DNA of 64,000 nt from Candidatus Thiosymbion ectosymbiont of Catanema sp. Cochon2018 (GCA_011392765.1 WYCW01000005.1:186001-250000); one strand, 5' to 3'. Positions 33,868 through 42,734 are shown, numbered from the stretch's first letter. The notes: a model not told the origin generated them from the sequence alone. Numbers and translations are program-made.

Positions 33868-35442
33868 TCAACCGCTTCCACCGAGCATGCGCTGTGTCTC
33901 GACCAGGTGTCGCAGCAACCCGGCCACCTGGTCGGTGTCGCGTAGCCGGTAGAGGGCAGCGCTGGGCTGCGGTCGGTCCGACACCAGGATTCCCAGGCCA
34001 CGACCACGCACGGATTGAAAGGCGGCTTCGTCGGTCACATCGTCGCCCACATAGATGGGCATGATCTCCGGACCATCCAGTCCCAGCTCGGATAACAACC
34101 AGCGTACCACCCTGCCCTTGTCCCAGTCGATGTCCGGCAGCAGCTCGATCACCTCTTTACCACCCGTTAGGTGCAGGCGCGGAAAGCGTGCCTGTATACG
34201 CTCGACAACGGATCTCACCGCGTCCGGATCCTGGGCGGCCGGTCGGCGGTAATGGACAACAATGGCGAAACGCTTGCGTGTCAGGCGTACTTCGGGAATG
34301 GCCTGCAGCGCTGCGGTCAGGTCCAGTGTCGCCTGGTCCAGATCGTCCAAGGCATCGATGCCTTTGGGGAGCTCCAGGTGCAAATCCGGACCTCGGATCT
34401 CCAGGCCGTGACTGCCCGCGTAAGTGATTTCTTCAAGCCCCACCAGCTCGGACACTTCATCGAGGTCGCGGCCACTGACCACCACGACCGGGATCACCCG
34501 GGCGGCGCTGCGTAGAATCAGGCGCATCTCCTCGGAGAGCCGGGTGTCCTCCGGTCGATCATGGATGGGAGCCAGGGTCCCGCCATAATCGAGAAACAGC
34601 GCCGGGCGTTTCCCCGCGAGCTGCTGCGAGACCCAGTCCGGATCCGTCAAGGGTCTGGGAGACGCGAGCCCATTGTCGGCGTCGGTTCCTTCGACATCGA
34701 CTCGGCATAGATCCCGAACTACGAAACCCGCACCATGCTCCCGCATCTTCCGCTCCCACCCCCCATGGTCGACGCCGACGATAAGGGCGAAACGCCCCCG
34801 CTTGCCGGCAGTAATCCCGACCACGGTGTCTTCGAACACGGCCATCCTGGTGGGCGCTACGCCCAGGCGGCGCGCGGCCTCCCAAAAGGTCTCCGGGTCC
34901 GGCTTGCTATCCAGATCGAGACGCTCGGCCTCTATGCCGTCGATGCGCGTATCGAACAGGTCGGCGATCCCGGCCCGTTCCAAGACCAAGTCGCAGTGCT
35001 TACTCGCGGAGGCCACGGCCGTCTTGATGCCCGCCTTGCGCAGGCGGTGGATAAGGGCAATGGCGCAACCGTAAACCGCTACGCCCTCGTCCTCGACGAT
35101 CCGGTTGAAGATCCGGTTCTTGCGGTTGCCGAGACCGCAAATGGTCTCCCGCTCCGGCGGGTCGTCGGGTTCTCCCCTGGGCAGATCGATATGGCGGGCC
35201 AGAAGAAAGTGCTTGATAGCCTGGTAGCGAGGTCTACCGTCGACGTAGCGCCGATAGTCGTGGACGATATCGAAGTATCGGTAGTCTTCCCCCTCCTGGG
35301 AGGAACGTTCGCGCAGATAGGCGTCGAACAGGCGTTTCCAGGCACTGGCCTGGAGCTTGGCGATCCGGGTGACGACACCATCCAGGTTGAAGATCGCGGC
35401 ATCGATCTTCTCCGGCGAGATGGTGAGCTCAGGTGCACGCAT
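33868..35442 (-). CDS. HAD (beta-phosphoglucomutase-like) / trehalose-phosphatase fusion with altered motif I in both halves
   Basis: A 524-residue fusion. Residues 10-250 are a HAD-IA domain like beta-phosphoglucomutase, with TAVASASKHCDLVL (motif II), SKPDPETF (motif III) and VFEDTVVGI (motif IV). Motif I reads IFNLDGV, so the nucleophilic Asp is Asn. From residue 275 an OtsB-like trehalose-6-phosphatase domain follows, with VVVSGRDL, GSHGLEI and YVGDDVTDEAAF; its motif I reads LDYGGTL, keeping the nucleophile but replacing the general-acid Asp by Gly. Similar fusions occur in trehalose metabolism. The first half is probably not a working mutase; the second may be slow or act differently. 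Confidence 0.82.
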   Translation of the reverse strand: MRAPELTISPEKIDAAIFNLDGVVTRIAKLQASAWKRLFDAYLRERSSQEGEDYRYFDIVHDYRRYVDGRPRYQAIKHFLLARHIDLPRGEPDDPPERETICGLGNRKNRIFNRIVEDEGVAVYGCAIALIHRLRKAGIKTAVASASKHCDLVLERAGIADLFDTRIDGIEAERLDLDSKPDPETFWEAARRLGVAPTRMAVFEDTVVGITAGKRGRFALIVGVDHGGWERKMREHGAGFVVRDLCRVDVEGTDADNGLASPRPLTDPDWVSQQLAGKRPALFLDYGGTLAPIHDRPEDTRLSEEMRLILRSAARVIPVVVVSGRDLDEVSELVGLEEITYAGSHGLEIRGPDLHLELPKGIDALDDLDQATLDLTAALQAIPEVRLTRKRFAIVVHYRRPAAQDPDAVRSVVERIQARFPRLHLTGGKEVIELLPDIDWDKGRVVRWLLSELGLDGPEIMPIYVGDDVTDEAAFQSVRGRGLGILVSDRPQPSAALYRLRDTDQVAGLLRHLVETQRMLGGSG

Positions 35443-35492
35443 AACCTGGGCCCTTGTAGTCCAGCCGTTCCATCGAGGTCGTAATTGAAACC

Positions 35493-35666
35493 CTAGGGGG
35501 CGTTCTCAATTGAGCCAAATCATCATAAAAATCAAGCCCGTAGGCTGGGTTATGGCCAGGGACGGCCAAACCCAGCACAGGGTATTGCGGATCGGAAAAG
35601 CTGGGTTTCGTTCCTCAACTACAACTACAACACTTAGGTGATTTATTAATTGAGAACGCCCCCTAG
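35493..35666. repeat. MITE-like element, family E (copy 1)
   Basis: CTAGGGGGCGTTCTCAATTG at the left and the mirrored CTAGGGGGCGTTCTCAATTA at the right. The interior carries a GGTTATGGCC hairpin and a GCTGGGTTTCGTTCCTC unit shared with 46816 and 58014. Second copy near 54270. Confidence 0.85.
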
Positions 35667-35771
35667 TACCCCGTTTCAGCATATTTTGCATGTTTGAAAG
35701 CATATAACATAATGATTTATAAAATAAAATCAGATTGTTAACATGCAAGATAGGATGAAACGATGTACTAG
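35663..35771. repeat. MITE family M (CTAGTAC ends), copy 1
   Basis: A 109-bp AT-rich element, CTAGTACCCCGTTTCAGCAT to ...GAAACGATGTACTAG, differing by one base from the copy at 41234-41342. It shares its left CTAG with the right end of the family E element, so it was inserted at that site. Confidence 0.9.
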
Positions 35772-35876
35772 TACCTCGTTTCGCCCTATTTTTCCGGTAC
35801 GGAACTGATGGGTACCTTAGGTTTCCCCATCTTACCGGCTCTTGGAAATGCAGAATATGCTGAAACGATGTACTAG
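35768..35876. repeat. MITE family M, copy 2 (different interior)
   Basis: It follows copy 1 in tandem, sharing CTAG. The ends CTAGTACCTCGTTTCGCCCT and, from the right, CTAGTACATCGTTTCAGCAT match the family, but the interior is GC-richer and unrelated to copy 1. Confidence 0.75.
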
Positions 35877-36125
35877 CGAGGCTCCGCCTCAGACCGACGA
35901 GGCATGAGACCCCAAAAGCCCCTCTCCTGTAAGGTCCCATCTCCTCCGCCCAACCAGCCGTTGGAGAGCCAGGGTGGGTCGAAATCGGGATCGGTATCGC
36001 AATCCCGATCCCGATTTAGACTTTTACGACACCCTCAACAATTCAGGGGGCAGAAGGCTGATACCTGACAACTGCCCCCTTGGGAGTGCACAAACTTGAC
36101 TCATTGGTAAAGATTCGGGTCCCTC
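35877..36125. repeat. Family C repeat with GGGATC/GAAATC hexamer hairpin, copy 1
   Basis: AGCGAGGCTCCGCCTCAGAC, then the CCCAACCAGCCGTTGG segment, alternating GAAATC/GGGATC hexamers (35979-36018) that can fold back on themselves, and a tail with ACTTGACTCATTGGTAAAGA. The same order of blocks occurs at 37657-37864. Confidence 0.8.
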
Positions 36126-36324
36126 TATGCGGACATCCTAAATTATCGGATGGATGGACACTAGTAGGGGTTTCCCCCGTAAGCAGAGGCGATTGGAATG
36201 CAGGCATCTTGCCCGCAGGCTGCGGCGGAGACGGTAACACCTCCGGAGAAACCCGCGCCGGCTATGCTCCTACCGGAGCGTGGGAGAACCATAAAACTTC
36301 AGTTCCGGCCCAGTGCATCCGCGA

Positions 36325-37464
36325 CTATAGATTTCCGTAGACTGTCTCGATAAACCTCGTCTTCGACAAGGTCTCAGGGATCTGATCGGTGTAGAGTAGG
36401 GTCTTCGTGTAGCCGAGTGCCACCTTCGCCTCCGGGTCGGCGCCGCCTAAGCTGCCCCCATAGCCATCGTGGCCGAAGGCCCTCGGATTGGGGCCAAAGT
36501 ACATGCTCTGGTCCCTTCTTCCCGTATTCAGCTGATAGGCTCCCGCGCGCGGGGTCTCTTGCGGGGGAATGGCAGTGTTCAGTTGGTACAGGACATCCGG
36601 AAGATCGGTACGCTGCGATAAGACCCGCTCCAGATGCGCCTCTGACACCAGACGGCACCCGTCCACCTCCCCCACCAGCGCCGCGTAGTGTCGCGCCAGT
36701 GCCCGTGCGGTGGCACTCATGTTGCCGGCGGCCACTTGGGCGGATCGGACCTCCGGCCGGTTAAGGGTCTCGGCCAAGTCCGGGGGTACGCACCGGAGGG
36801 CCAAGGGGTCGATCTCGGGAGGCTCGCCGCTGGGCGGCTTCTCAAAATGTGTCGCCATCCGTCCGTGCTCGGAGGTTGGCGTACCCAGGTACATCTCGCC
36901 ACCCATGCGCAGAGGCTTGACGATCTCTTCCGCTACCACCTCGCCAAGGCTCAGTCCAAGGCCGCGCACAATGCCTTCGGCGATCCAGCCGAAGCTCAGA
37001 GCATGGTAGCAGACCTTGGAACCGGGCGGAAAGATCGGCTCGAAGCGTGCCACCTCGGTCACACACAGGTCCAAGTCCGCCCAGATCTCGGTGGTAGACT
37101 TACCCTCGACCTGCACGGTTTGGGGAGTTCCGGCCAAGTGATTGAGTGCCTGGGAAACGGAAACCGATCCCTTGCCGGCGTGAGCAAATTCGGGCCAATA
37201 CTCGGCGACGGGCCGCTCATAGTCGATCAGCCCGCGCTCGGCCAGGATGTGCACGGCACTGGCGACTACCCCCTTGGTGCAGCTGAAGGTGGTGAACAGG
37301 GTATCTTCGGAGACCGGGGTCTCACGATCCTGTGATCGCCATCCCGCGACACAGTCCGCCGCCAGCTGACCCTCGACGTAGACGGCAGCCTGAAGCCCCA
37401 CCTCCTCGCCGGACTCCACCAGCTCATCCAATAACGCCTGCACGGCACGTTGCAAATCTGCCAT
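36325..37464 (-). CDS. Serine hydrolase, beta-lactamase/EstB family
   Basis: A 379-residue class C beta-lactamase-like protein. Ser61-x2-Lys64 (SCTK) is the catalytic pair, Tyr-His-Ala near residue 155 stands where YxN or YSx is expected, and FGHDGYGGSLGGADP replaces the KTG box, as in esterases and EstB-like hydrolases. There is no signal peptide (MADLQRAVQALLDEL), so it is probably cytoplasmic and not an antibiotic-resistance enzyme. Substrate is unknown. It lies between clusters of repeats, without operon partners. Confidence 0.82.
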   Translation of the reverse strand: MADLQRAVQALLDELVESGEEVGLQAAVYVEGQLAADCVAGWRSQDRETPVSEDTLFTTFSCTKGVVASAVHILAERGLIDYERPVAEYWPEFAHAGKGSVSVSQALNHLAGTPQTVQVEGKSTTEIWADLDLCVTEVARFEPIFPPGSKVCYHALSFGWIAEGIVRGLGLSLGEVVAEEIVKPLRMGGEMYLGTPTSEHGRMATHFEKPPSGEPPEIDPLALRCVPPDLAETLNRPEVRSAQVAAGNMSATARALARHYAALVGEVDGCRLVSEAHLERVLSQRTDLPDVLYQLNTAIPPQETPRAGAYQLNTGRRDQSMYFGPNPRAFGHDGYGGSLGGADPEAKVALGYTKTLLYTDQIPETLSKTRFIETVYGNL

Positions 37465-37656
37465 CGAATTTCTCCGCCGGCTCGTTTCTACCCTGGAAAG
37501 ATTACAGATGGTGTTTTAAGCCGCCGATGATGGCAAACTGGTTACGACCGATTTGCGTTGATTCGCGTTCACTTGCGGCAAAAAAGAGAAGGAATGGTGT
37601 TGTTTGGGCACAAGATTTCTCGTTACGCTCGAAACGACACGAAATGTCAACACCAC

Positions 37657-37864
37657 CTAGCGAGGCTTCGCCTCAGACCGACGAGGCATGATGCCCCAAA
37701 AACCCCTCTCCCGTAAGGTCCCATCTCCTACACCCAACCAGTCGTTGAAGAGCCAAGGTAGGTCGAAATCGAAATCGAAATCGGGATCGCAATCGGAATT
37801 TCGATCCCGATCCCGATTTGTGCACTGCATAAACTTGACTCATTGGTAAAGATTCGGGTCCCTC
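37657..37864. repeat. Family C repeat with hexamer hairpin, copy 2
   Basis: The same block order as copy 1: AGCGAGGCTTCGCCTCAGAC, CCCAACCAGTCGTTG, GAAATC/GGGATC hexamers at 37763-37818, then ACTTGACTCATTGGTAAAGA. It occupies most of the gap between the serine hydrolase and nhaD. The rest of the gap (37465-37656) shows no gene. Confidence 0.8.
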
Positions 37865-37872
37865 AAGGAATC

Positions 37873-39324
37873 CTAGGGTAAAGATGCCGGGATCGAAAAC
37901 TGACCGCCGTTGACCCAGAAATGGACCAGTATACTGGCGGCGTAGCCGAGTGCGATGGCCGGTGTCCACCGCAGATGGCTGAAGAAGGTATACATACCCT
38001 GTGCCTGTCCCATCAGGGCCACGCCCGCGGCCGAGCCGATGGAAAGCATGCTGCCGCCCACACCGGCGGTAAGGGTCACCAACAGCCACTGACCCATGGA
38101 CATATCGGGTTGCATCGTCAGCACCGCGAACATCACGGGGATATTGTCCACGATCGCGGACAGAATACCCACCATCACATTGGCCGTCGTGGCCCCCCAT
38201 TCTACATACATCACCTGTGATGTCAAGCCCAGATAACCGATGAAGCCCAATCCGCCGACACAGAGGATGACCCCGTAGAAGAACATCAGGGTATCCCATT
38301 CGGCGCGGGCAATGTTCTTAAAGATATCGAAAGGCATTATGTCGCCGATCTCGAGTTGATTGGAATCGGTCCTGCGCCGTTCATAGGCGACCTTCCGGTC
38401 AAAGGTCTTCATCAAGTAATACCCGAATAATTTCAGGTAAGCCAGACCGGTCATCATCCCTACCACGGGCGGCAAATGGAGAAAATTGTGGAAACTGACG
38501 GCGGTGGCGATGGTGCAGAGAAACAGAAAGATGACCCGTTTTGCTCCCCGTTTCATGGTGATGACTTCACCGGAGGCCGCCGGTTGCGCATCGGGCACCG
38601 CAAAGTGCATGACGGCGGCCGGGACTACCCAGTTGACCACGGAGGGAACGAACAATAGGAAGAAGGTCCAGAAATCGACGATCCCCTTCTGCCATACCAT
38701 CAGGGTGGTGATGTCGCCGAAGGGACTGAATGCACCGCCGGCGTTGGCTGCCACGACGATATTGATGCAGGCAATGGTGACGAAACGCGGATTGTCCCGA
38801 CCGACCGCCAACACCACCGCGCACATGAGCAGTGCAGTGGTCAGGTTGTCGGCCACCGGCGAGATGAAAAAGGCGAGCACCCCCGTGAGCCAGAAGAGCT
38901 TACGGTAGGAAAAACCGGACCGTACCAGCCAGGCGCGCAGGGAATCGAACACCAGCCGCTCTTCCAGGGAGTTGATATAGGTCATAGCCACGAGCAGGAA
39001 CAGGAAGAGCTCGGAATACTCCAGGATGTTGTGCCGAACCGCCTGTTCCGCGGCGTGGGGCAAGCCATGGTTCGCATAGACGAAGGCGATCATGGCCCAG
39101 ATAATGCCGGCCGCAAGCAACACCGGCTTGGACTTACGCAGGTGGGTGAACTCCTCGGCCATCACGAAGCCGTAGGCGACGACGAAGACTACCAAGGCTA
39201 TGAAACCCACCGGGTGACTGATGAGATCGAGCCGTTCCCCACCGCCGGCGGAGGCTGACGCGACCTCGGGAAATGCGCCGATCAAAGCCGTAAGCGGCAG
39301 CATGGCGCTCAAAATCTTCTTCAA
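37873..39324 (-). CDS. nhaD: NhaD-type sodium/proton antiporter
   Basis: A 483-residue integral membrane protein with an N-terminal signal-like segment (MKKILSAMLPLTALIGAF) and about twelve further membrane helices, the usual NhaD length and layout. Conserved family segments include FFISPVADNLTTALLMCA, NIVVAANAGGAFSPFGDITTLMVW and the C-terminal SAIVDNIPVMFAVL and VGGSMLSIGSAAGVALMG. NhaD exchanges cytoplasmic Na+ or Li+ for H+ and is frequent in marine and haloalkaliphilic gammaproteobacteria, which hints at a saline habitat. It is transcribed alone, with a TATA-rich leader upstream of its start. Confidence 0.9.
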   Translation of the reverse strand: MKKILSAMLPLTALIGAFPEVASASAGGGERLDLISHPVGFIALVVFVVAYGFVMAEEFTHLRKSKPVLLAAGIIWAMIAFVYANHGLPHAAEQAVRHNILEYSELFLFLLVAMTYINSLEERLVFDSLRAWLVRSGFSYRKLFWLTGVLAFFISPVADNLTTALLMCAVVLAVGRDNPRFVTIACINIVVAANAGGAFSPFGDITTLMVWQKGIVDFWTFFLLFVPSVVNWVVPAAVMHFAVPDAQPAASGEVITMKRGAKRVIFLFLCTIATAVSFHNFLHLPPVVGMMTGLAYLKLFGYYLMKTFDRKVAYERRRTDSNQLEIGDIMPFDIFKNIARAEWDTLMFFYGVILCVGGLGFIGYLGLTSQVMYVEWGATTANVMVGILSAIVDNIPVMFAVLTMQPDMSMGQWLLVTLTAGVGGSMLSIGSAAGVALMGQAQGMYTFFSHLRWTPAIALGYAASILVHFWVNGGQFSIPASLP

Positions 39325-39448
39325 ATCCCCCTCCTTTATACTTTATATAGTTATATTATTTTGGGAGTAGGGATATCTCCTTGTTCAATCGGTTATACCG
39401 GTTGAACATAGCAGAGCATCCCGACCCCACACGAATACCCTGAAGTTT

Positions 39449-39964
39449 TCAGGGCGCCTTTTCATCGGCTACCTGGAGGGATCGAAGGGAAACCTCCGGC
39501 GGTTCACCCGGACCTGTCGCAAGGCTACGCAGGATTCGCGGCCGGTAACGTTTATCCAAGGACTTGGCACGGATGAGTCCGACCAGCCAGGCCAGCGCGG
39601 CGGCGAGCCCACCCACGCCGGTGATGGCGCTTACCAACTGCGTGTACGCGGGGACCAAGCGTTCGGCGACGAAAGCACCTACCACCGCCCCGCCGACCAG
39701 TGCCGCCAAGGGTACCAGATAGGCGAGGACCGATGCTTCCAGCAAGGCACCTTCCGGCAATCCGATGATCACACGCTCACCGGGTCCGGCCCCGATGGGG
39801 TTGTAGGCCTGCAGCAGCAACCGCTTGGGGCCGAAGTACCGGGCCAGCAGCGAGGTGCCGCAGGTGCCCTTGACGGCGCAACCTCCGCAGCTGCTGCGAG
39901 GTTGCCCTGCCACCTCGGCCAGATCGCCCTGCACCGAGACGACAACGCCCGTTTCCTCGATCAC
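39449..39964 (-). CDS. rseC: RseC family positive regulator of sigma-E
   Basis: A 171-residue inner-membrane protein. The N-terminal domain has a Cys cluster SSCGGCAVKGTCG (C-x2-C-x5-C), as in RseC/RnfH-associated proteins that may bind Fe-S; two membrane helices follow at about residues 82-102 and 108-130. RseC modulates the sigma-E response and SoxR reduction. I choose the GTG at 39964, which overlaps the rseB stop (GTGA); a longer frame reading back into rseB has no support. It is last in the rpoE operon. Confidence 0.85.
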   Translation of the reverse strand: MIEETGVVVSVQGDLAEVAGQPRSSCGGCAVKGTCGTSLLARYFGPKRLLLQAYNPIGAGPGERVIIGLPEGALLEASVLAYLVPLAALVGGAVVGAFVAERLVPAYTQLVSAITGVGGLAAALAWLVGLIRAKSLDKRYRPRILRSLATGPGEPPEVSLRSLQVADEKAP

Positions 39965-40959
39965 GGTTGCCTCCCAGGGATGTGCCGGATACCCGCGAGC
40001 ACCGCCTCCACCGTCTCCCGCGGCACCTCGCCGACGACTGTCACCTGATGACCGGATACCCGTTTGCCGACGGCATGGACGGCACCGATACGGGTACCAC
40101 CCTCCAGGACCTCCCGCGGATTGCCCTCGACATAGACGGAAACCGACGCCAAGCCGTCCGAAAGCACGAAATGATCGACCGGTTGCCCGCCGGCATCGCG
40201 CCAATCGGTGTGCATCACCGGGATGAAACCGGGGGGAAGGGCATCGAACCGCCACGGCAACAAGTCGGGAACCGGACGTTTGGGTCCATGCCCAGGTGGT
40301 CGCGGTACCGGACCGACGTCGGACACCGCCCCCTGCGACGGCAACAGATCCAGCGATGTGAACATAACCTGTTCGATGGGGTCGGCCTGCTGCCCCATCA
40401 GATCGGATTTGAGCGGTAACCCGCTCTCCCGATCCAGGTAGAACCGATACCCGTAGCGCAGGCGGTCCCGGGGAATGACCCCCACCACTTGCGTGTACCT
40501 GCCGGCCACCCGGGCGTCGCCCAAGGAATGCACTCCGTAGTGGTTCCTCAGCACCCTGGGATCCGGCATTCCCGGGTGGAGTGTCTCCCTCCCCATGCTG
40601 GGACCTCGCACCGAAATGGGGCGGGAAGCGGACAATTCGCAGGTAACGCTGCCCTTCTCCCTGGTCAGGGTACGGATCGGCCCGTTGAGGGAAACCAGGT
40701 GCTCCCGAACCTGTCCGTCCTCGACCCGGTGTATGACCCGCAGTGATTCGAGCTGGTTGTCATGCAGATAGACCACCGTGCCCTCGTAGCTCAGGGAACG
40801 CAGTGCATTGGCCATCCGCGCGAGTTGCTCGGCAGGTTCGAGATCCGAAGCGGCCGGTTGGGTGAACCAGATCAGTACCAACGGCAGCAGACGGGACCAC
40901 CGTAAGACCACAGGGTCGATCGAGAGTCGGGCGGAGTATCGGGAGGGTACATTCACCAT
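39961..40959 (-). CDS. rseB: RseB/MucB periplasmic sigma-E regulator
   Basis: A 332-residue protein with an N-terminal hydrophobic export segment (LLPLVLIWFTQPAASD; cleavage near residue 38). The MucB/RseB N-terminal LolA-like domain begins LSYEGTVVYLHDNQLESLRV, and the C-terminal domain runs from about residue 225 to GKRVSGHQVTVVGEVPRETV. RseB binds the periplasmic part of RseA and off-pathway LPS or lipoproteins, protecting RseA from DegS. It ends at the rseC start. Between it and rseA lies 379 bp with two mobile repeats instead of the usual few bases. Confidence 0.9.
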   Translation of the reverse strand: MVNVPSRYSARLSIDPVVLRWSRLLPLVLIWFTQPAASDLEPAEQLARMANALRSLSYEGTVVYLHDNQLESLRVIHRVEDGQVREHLVSLNGPIRTLTREKGSVTCELSASRPISVRGPSMGRETLHPGMPDPRVLRNHYGVHSLGDARVAGRYTQVVGVIPRDRLRYGYRFYLDRESGLPLKSDLMGQQADPIEQVMFTSLDLLPSQGAVSDVGPVPRPPGHGPKRPVPDLLPWRFDALPPGFIPVMHTDWRDAGGQPVDHFVLSDGLASVSVYVEGNPREVLEGGTRIGAVHAVGKRVSGHQVTVVGEVPRETVEAVLAGIRHIPGRQP

Positions 40960-40992
40960 GTGACCGCTAGGATCCTTGAGGGACCCGAATCT

Positions 40993-41102
40993 GGTGGTGT
41001 TCTAATTTTGTTGCTGCCGAATATAGGAAACTTGAAAACTCCCTGTTGTGGGATTTTCAAGGCACCCTATTAAACCGGGAACAACAAAGTTAGAACGCCA
41101 CC
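40993..41102. repeat. MITE-like element, family D (copy 1)
   Basis: Ends GGTGGTGTTCTAATTTTGTT and, from the right, GGTGGCGTTCTAACTTTGTT. It sits just upstream of rseB. Its interior carries a GAAAACTCCC...GGGATTTTC pair. A right end of the same family is at 48764-48803. Confidence 0.85.
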
Positions 41103-41233
41103 TGTTTTTGAATCGATACTAAGTCCATCGTGGTGGGCACAGCCCATCCTACGGGTCAGGCTCATAAAAATCAATAGGTTAGTTCTTATACAGGCTCTAA
41201 GGTAAATAGTCTCCGGATTTTTACTATGCTGCA

Positions 41234-41342
41234 CTAGTACCCCATTTCAGCATATTTTGCATGTTTGAAAGCATATAACATAATGATTTATAAAATAAAA
41301 TCAGATTGTTAACATGCAAGATAGGATGAAACGATGTACTAG
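41234..41342. repeat. MITE family M, copy 3, providing the rseA stop
   Basis: A 109-bp element identical except for one base to 35663-35771. Its right terminus CTAG, read on the minus strand, makes the TAG stop of rseA at 41339-41341. Confidence 0.92.
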
Positions 41343-41902
41343 CGGCGTGTTTCATAGCCGACCAGCGTTGCATAGGGTAGGAAACCTTTCATATGGGACA
41401 CCGGCGATTGTTCCTGGTGATTCACCAGAAATCGGTCCAGCTTACTCTCCAGGGCCGGCTCGTCGACATGCCAACGCTTGGCAGGACCGGCAAGCCGGAA
41501 TTGTTCCGGCATGGACGAAGCGGCATAGCGGCTCGGGGCAAGTTGGGCGTCGGGCCCGAGATGGAAGAGTTGGGGCACGGCAACGATGGCGGCAACGGCG
41601 GCCGCGGCAGCGAGGGCGGTACCGGCCAGGGGACCGAGACGAAAGGCTCGACCCCGGCGCGCTGCCGGCCGCTGCAGGGGGACCGGCTCCACGGCAATGC
41701 GCTCGCTTACGCGGGCCGCTATCAGGCGATACTCGGGGCGCACCTGTTCCGACCTCAGGGTGGCACCGATAAGGTGGTAATTCTCCCAGGCCGCTCTCAG
41801 TCGCTCGTTCGAGGCGAGCGTGGACACGGTCGGATGCACCAGCGCCGGAGCGATTTCACCATCCACCAGGGCCGAGAGGTTCTGTCGTTGCTGTTCACTC
41901 AT
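41339..41902 (-). CDS. rseA: RseA/MucA anti-sigma-E factor
   Basis: A 187-residue single-pass protein. The N-terminal RseA_N domain (QNLSALVDGEI, AWENYHLIGATLRSE) binds sigma-E in the cytoplasm; a low-complexity Ala-rich membrane helix occupies about residues 95-114; the C-terminal part faces the periplasm, where RseB and DegS act. The ATG at 41902 follows a GTG at 41905; either could be used. The C-terminus is odd: the stop codon belongs to a MITE inserted at the end of the gene, so some residues of the ancestral tail may be missing. Confidence 0.88.
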   Translation of the reverse strand: MSEQQRQNLSALVDGEIAPALVHPTVSTLASNERLRAAWENYHLIGATLRSEQVRPEYRLIAARVSERIAVEPVPLQRPAARRGRAFRLGPLAGTALAAAAAVAAIVAVPQLFHLGPDAQLAPSRYAASSMPEQFRLAGPAKRWHVDEPALESKLDRFLVNHQEQSPVSHMKGFLPYATLVGYETRR

Positions 41903-41930
41903 CACTTTGCTTTACTTAACAATTGAGATT

Positions 41931-42509
41931 TCAGGGATCGAGCAAGGGTTTCAGGTGCCTGTCGATCGCCTCCCGGGCGCGAAAGATACGCGAACGTATG
42001 GTGCCGATAGGACAGTCCATCGCGTTCGCGATCTCCTCATAGCTCAGGCCCTCGAGCTCGCGCAACACGATTGCCGTTCGCAGGTCATCCGGCAGCTCAT
42101 CGAGCGTGCCCTCCACCGTGTTCGCGATCTCCATGCTCAGCAGATGGTGCTCCGGTGTACCCAGTTCCTGCAGGCGTCCGCCCATCTCCATCTGTTCGGC
42201 CACCTCCGCCTCCACGTCGTCTCCGGGGGGGCGACGACCCTGCGCGATCAGATGATTCTTTACCGTGTTGATCGCAATGCGATACAGCCAGGTGTAGAAA
42301 GCACTTTCGCCACGGAACGCCGGCAACGCCCGATAAGCCTTCAGAAATGCCTCCTGGGCGACGTCCACAACCTCACTGGGATCGCGGATATAACGGGAAA
42401 TGAGACCCCCAATCTTTTGCTGGTACTTGATCACCAACAGATCGAAAGCACCCCGATCCCCTTCCTGCGCTCTGGCTACCAGCTCCCGGTCGGACCGCCG
42501 CTCAGACAT
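41931..42509 (-). CDS. rpoE: RpoE/AlgU extracytoplasmic sigma factor
   Basis: A 192-residue ECF sigma factor. Region 2 spans residues 20-90 (FDLLVIKYQQKIGGLISRY, then DVAQEAFLKAYRAL and FYTWLYRIAINTVKNHL) and region 4 residues 125-185 (LPDDLRTAIVLRELEGLSYEEIA, then GTIRSRIFRARE). It directs transcription of envelope-stress genes and is released by proteolysis of RseA. I use the ATG at 42509 (MSERRSDRELV), since the 41 codons upstream are not family sequence. A good sigma-E promoter lies upstream. rseA follows after 28 bp. Confidence 0.93.
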   Translation of the reverse strand: MSERRSDRELVARAQEGDRGAFDLLVIKYQQKIGGLISRYIRDPSEVVDVAQEAFLKAYRALPAFRGESAFYTWLYRIAINTVKNHLIAQGRRPPGDDVEAEVAEQMEMGGRLQELGTPEHHLLSMEIANTVEGTLDELPDDLRTAIVLRELEGLSYEEIANAMDCPIGTIRSRIFRAREAIDRHLKPLLDP

Positions 42510-42551
42510 GGACCCGAAATTCCCTGGCCAGCGTCCTGGAATCCGATGGCA

Positions 42552-42577
42552 TTGACAGTTCCCTGAAACGAAAGTTC
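42552..42577 (-). promoter_or_regulatory. Putative sigma-E/AlgU-dependent promoter of rpoE
   Basis: On the minus strand GAACTT, 16 bases, then TCAA. This matches the sigma-E/AlgU consensus (GAACTT-N16/17-TCxxA) and lies 43 bp before the rpoE start, as expected for the known autoregulation of rpoE. Confidence 0.7.
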
Positions 42578-42734
42578 TCGGCCCTCGACGGCGCGGGTTG
42601 AAAAATCCCGCGGAGGGAAGGGGGCCTTTCAAGGTCTAACCAGCTAAAACAATTGCTCCGGACCAACACCTGGTGCAGTTTATAGTGAGAATGGCATTTT
42701 TGCACCTGCCCATAGAAGAGGGTGTCGCAAAAGC

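Noticed and set aside
36325-37464. Calling the serine hydrolase an antibiotic-resistance beta-lactamase
   Set aside because: There is no signal peptide, and the YxN and KTG boxes are not those of AmpC; esterase-like hydrolase is the safer call.
37673-38299. Frame with RFRFRP-type peptide repeats
   Set aside because: The repeated peptides come from the hexanucleotide DNA repeat (family C) and an antisense reading of nhaD, not from a protein.
39449-40255. 268-codon version of RseC
   Set aside because: The extra N-terminal part is an out-of-frame reading of rseB; the GTG at 39964 overlaps the rseB stop and gives the standard length.
35663-41342. Possible CRISPR array from repeated CTAGTAC units
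   Set aside because: The copies are 109 bp, have inverted ends and are far apart without regular spacers, so they are MITEs.
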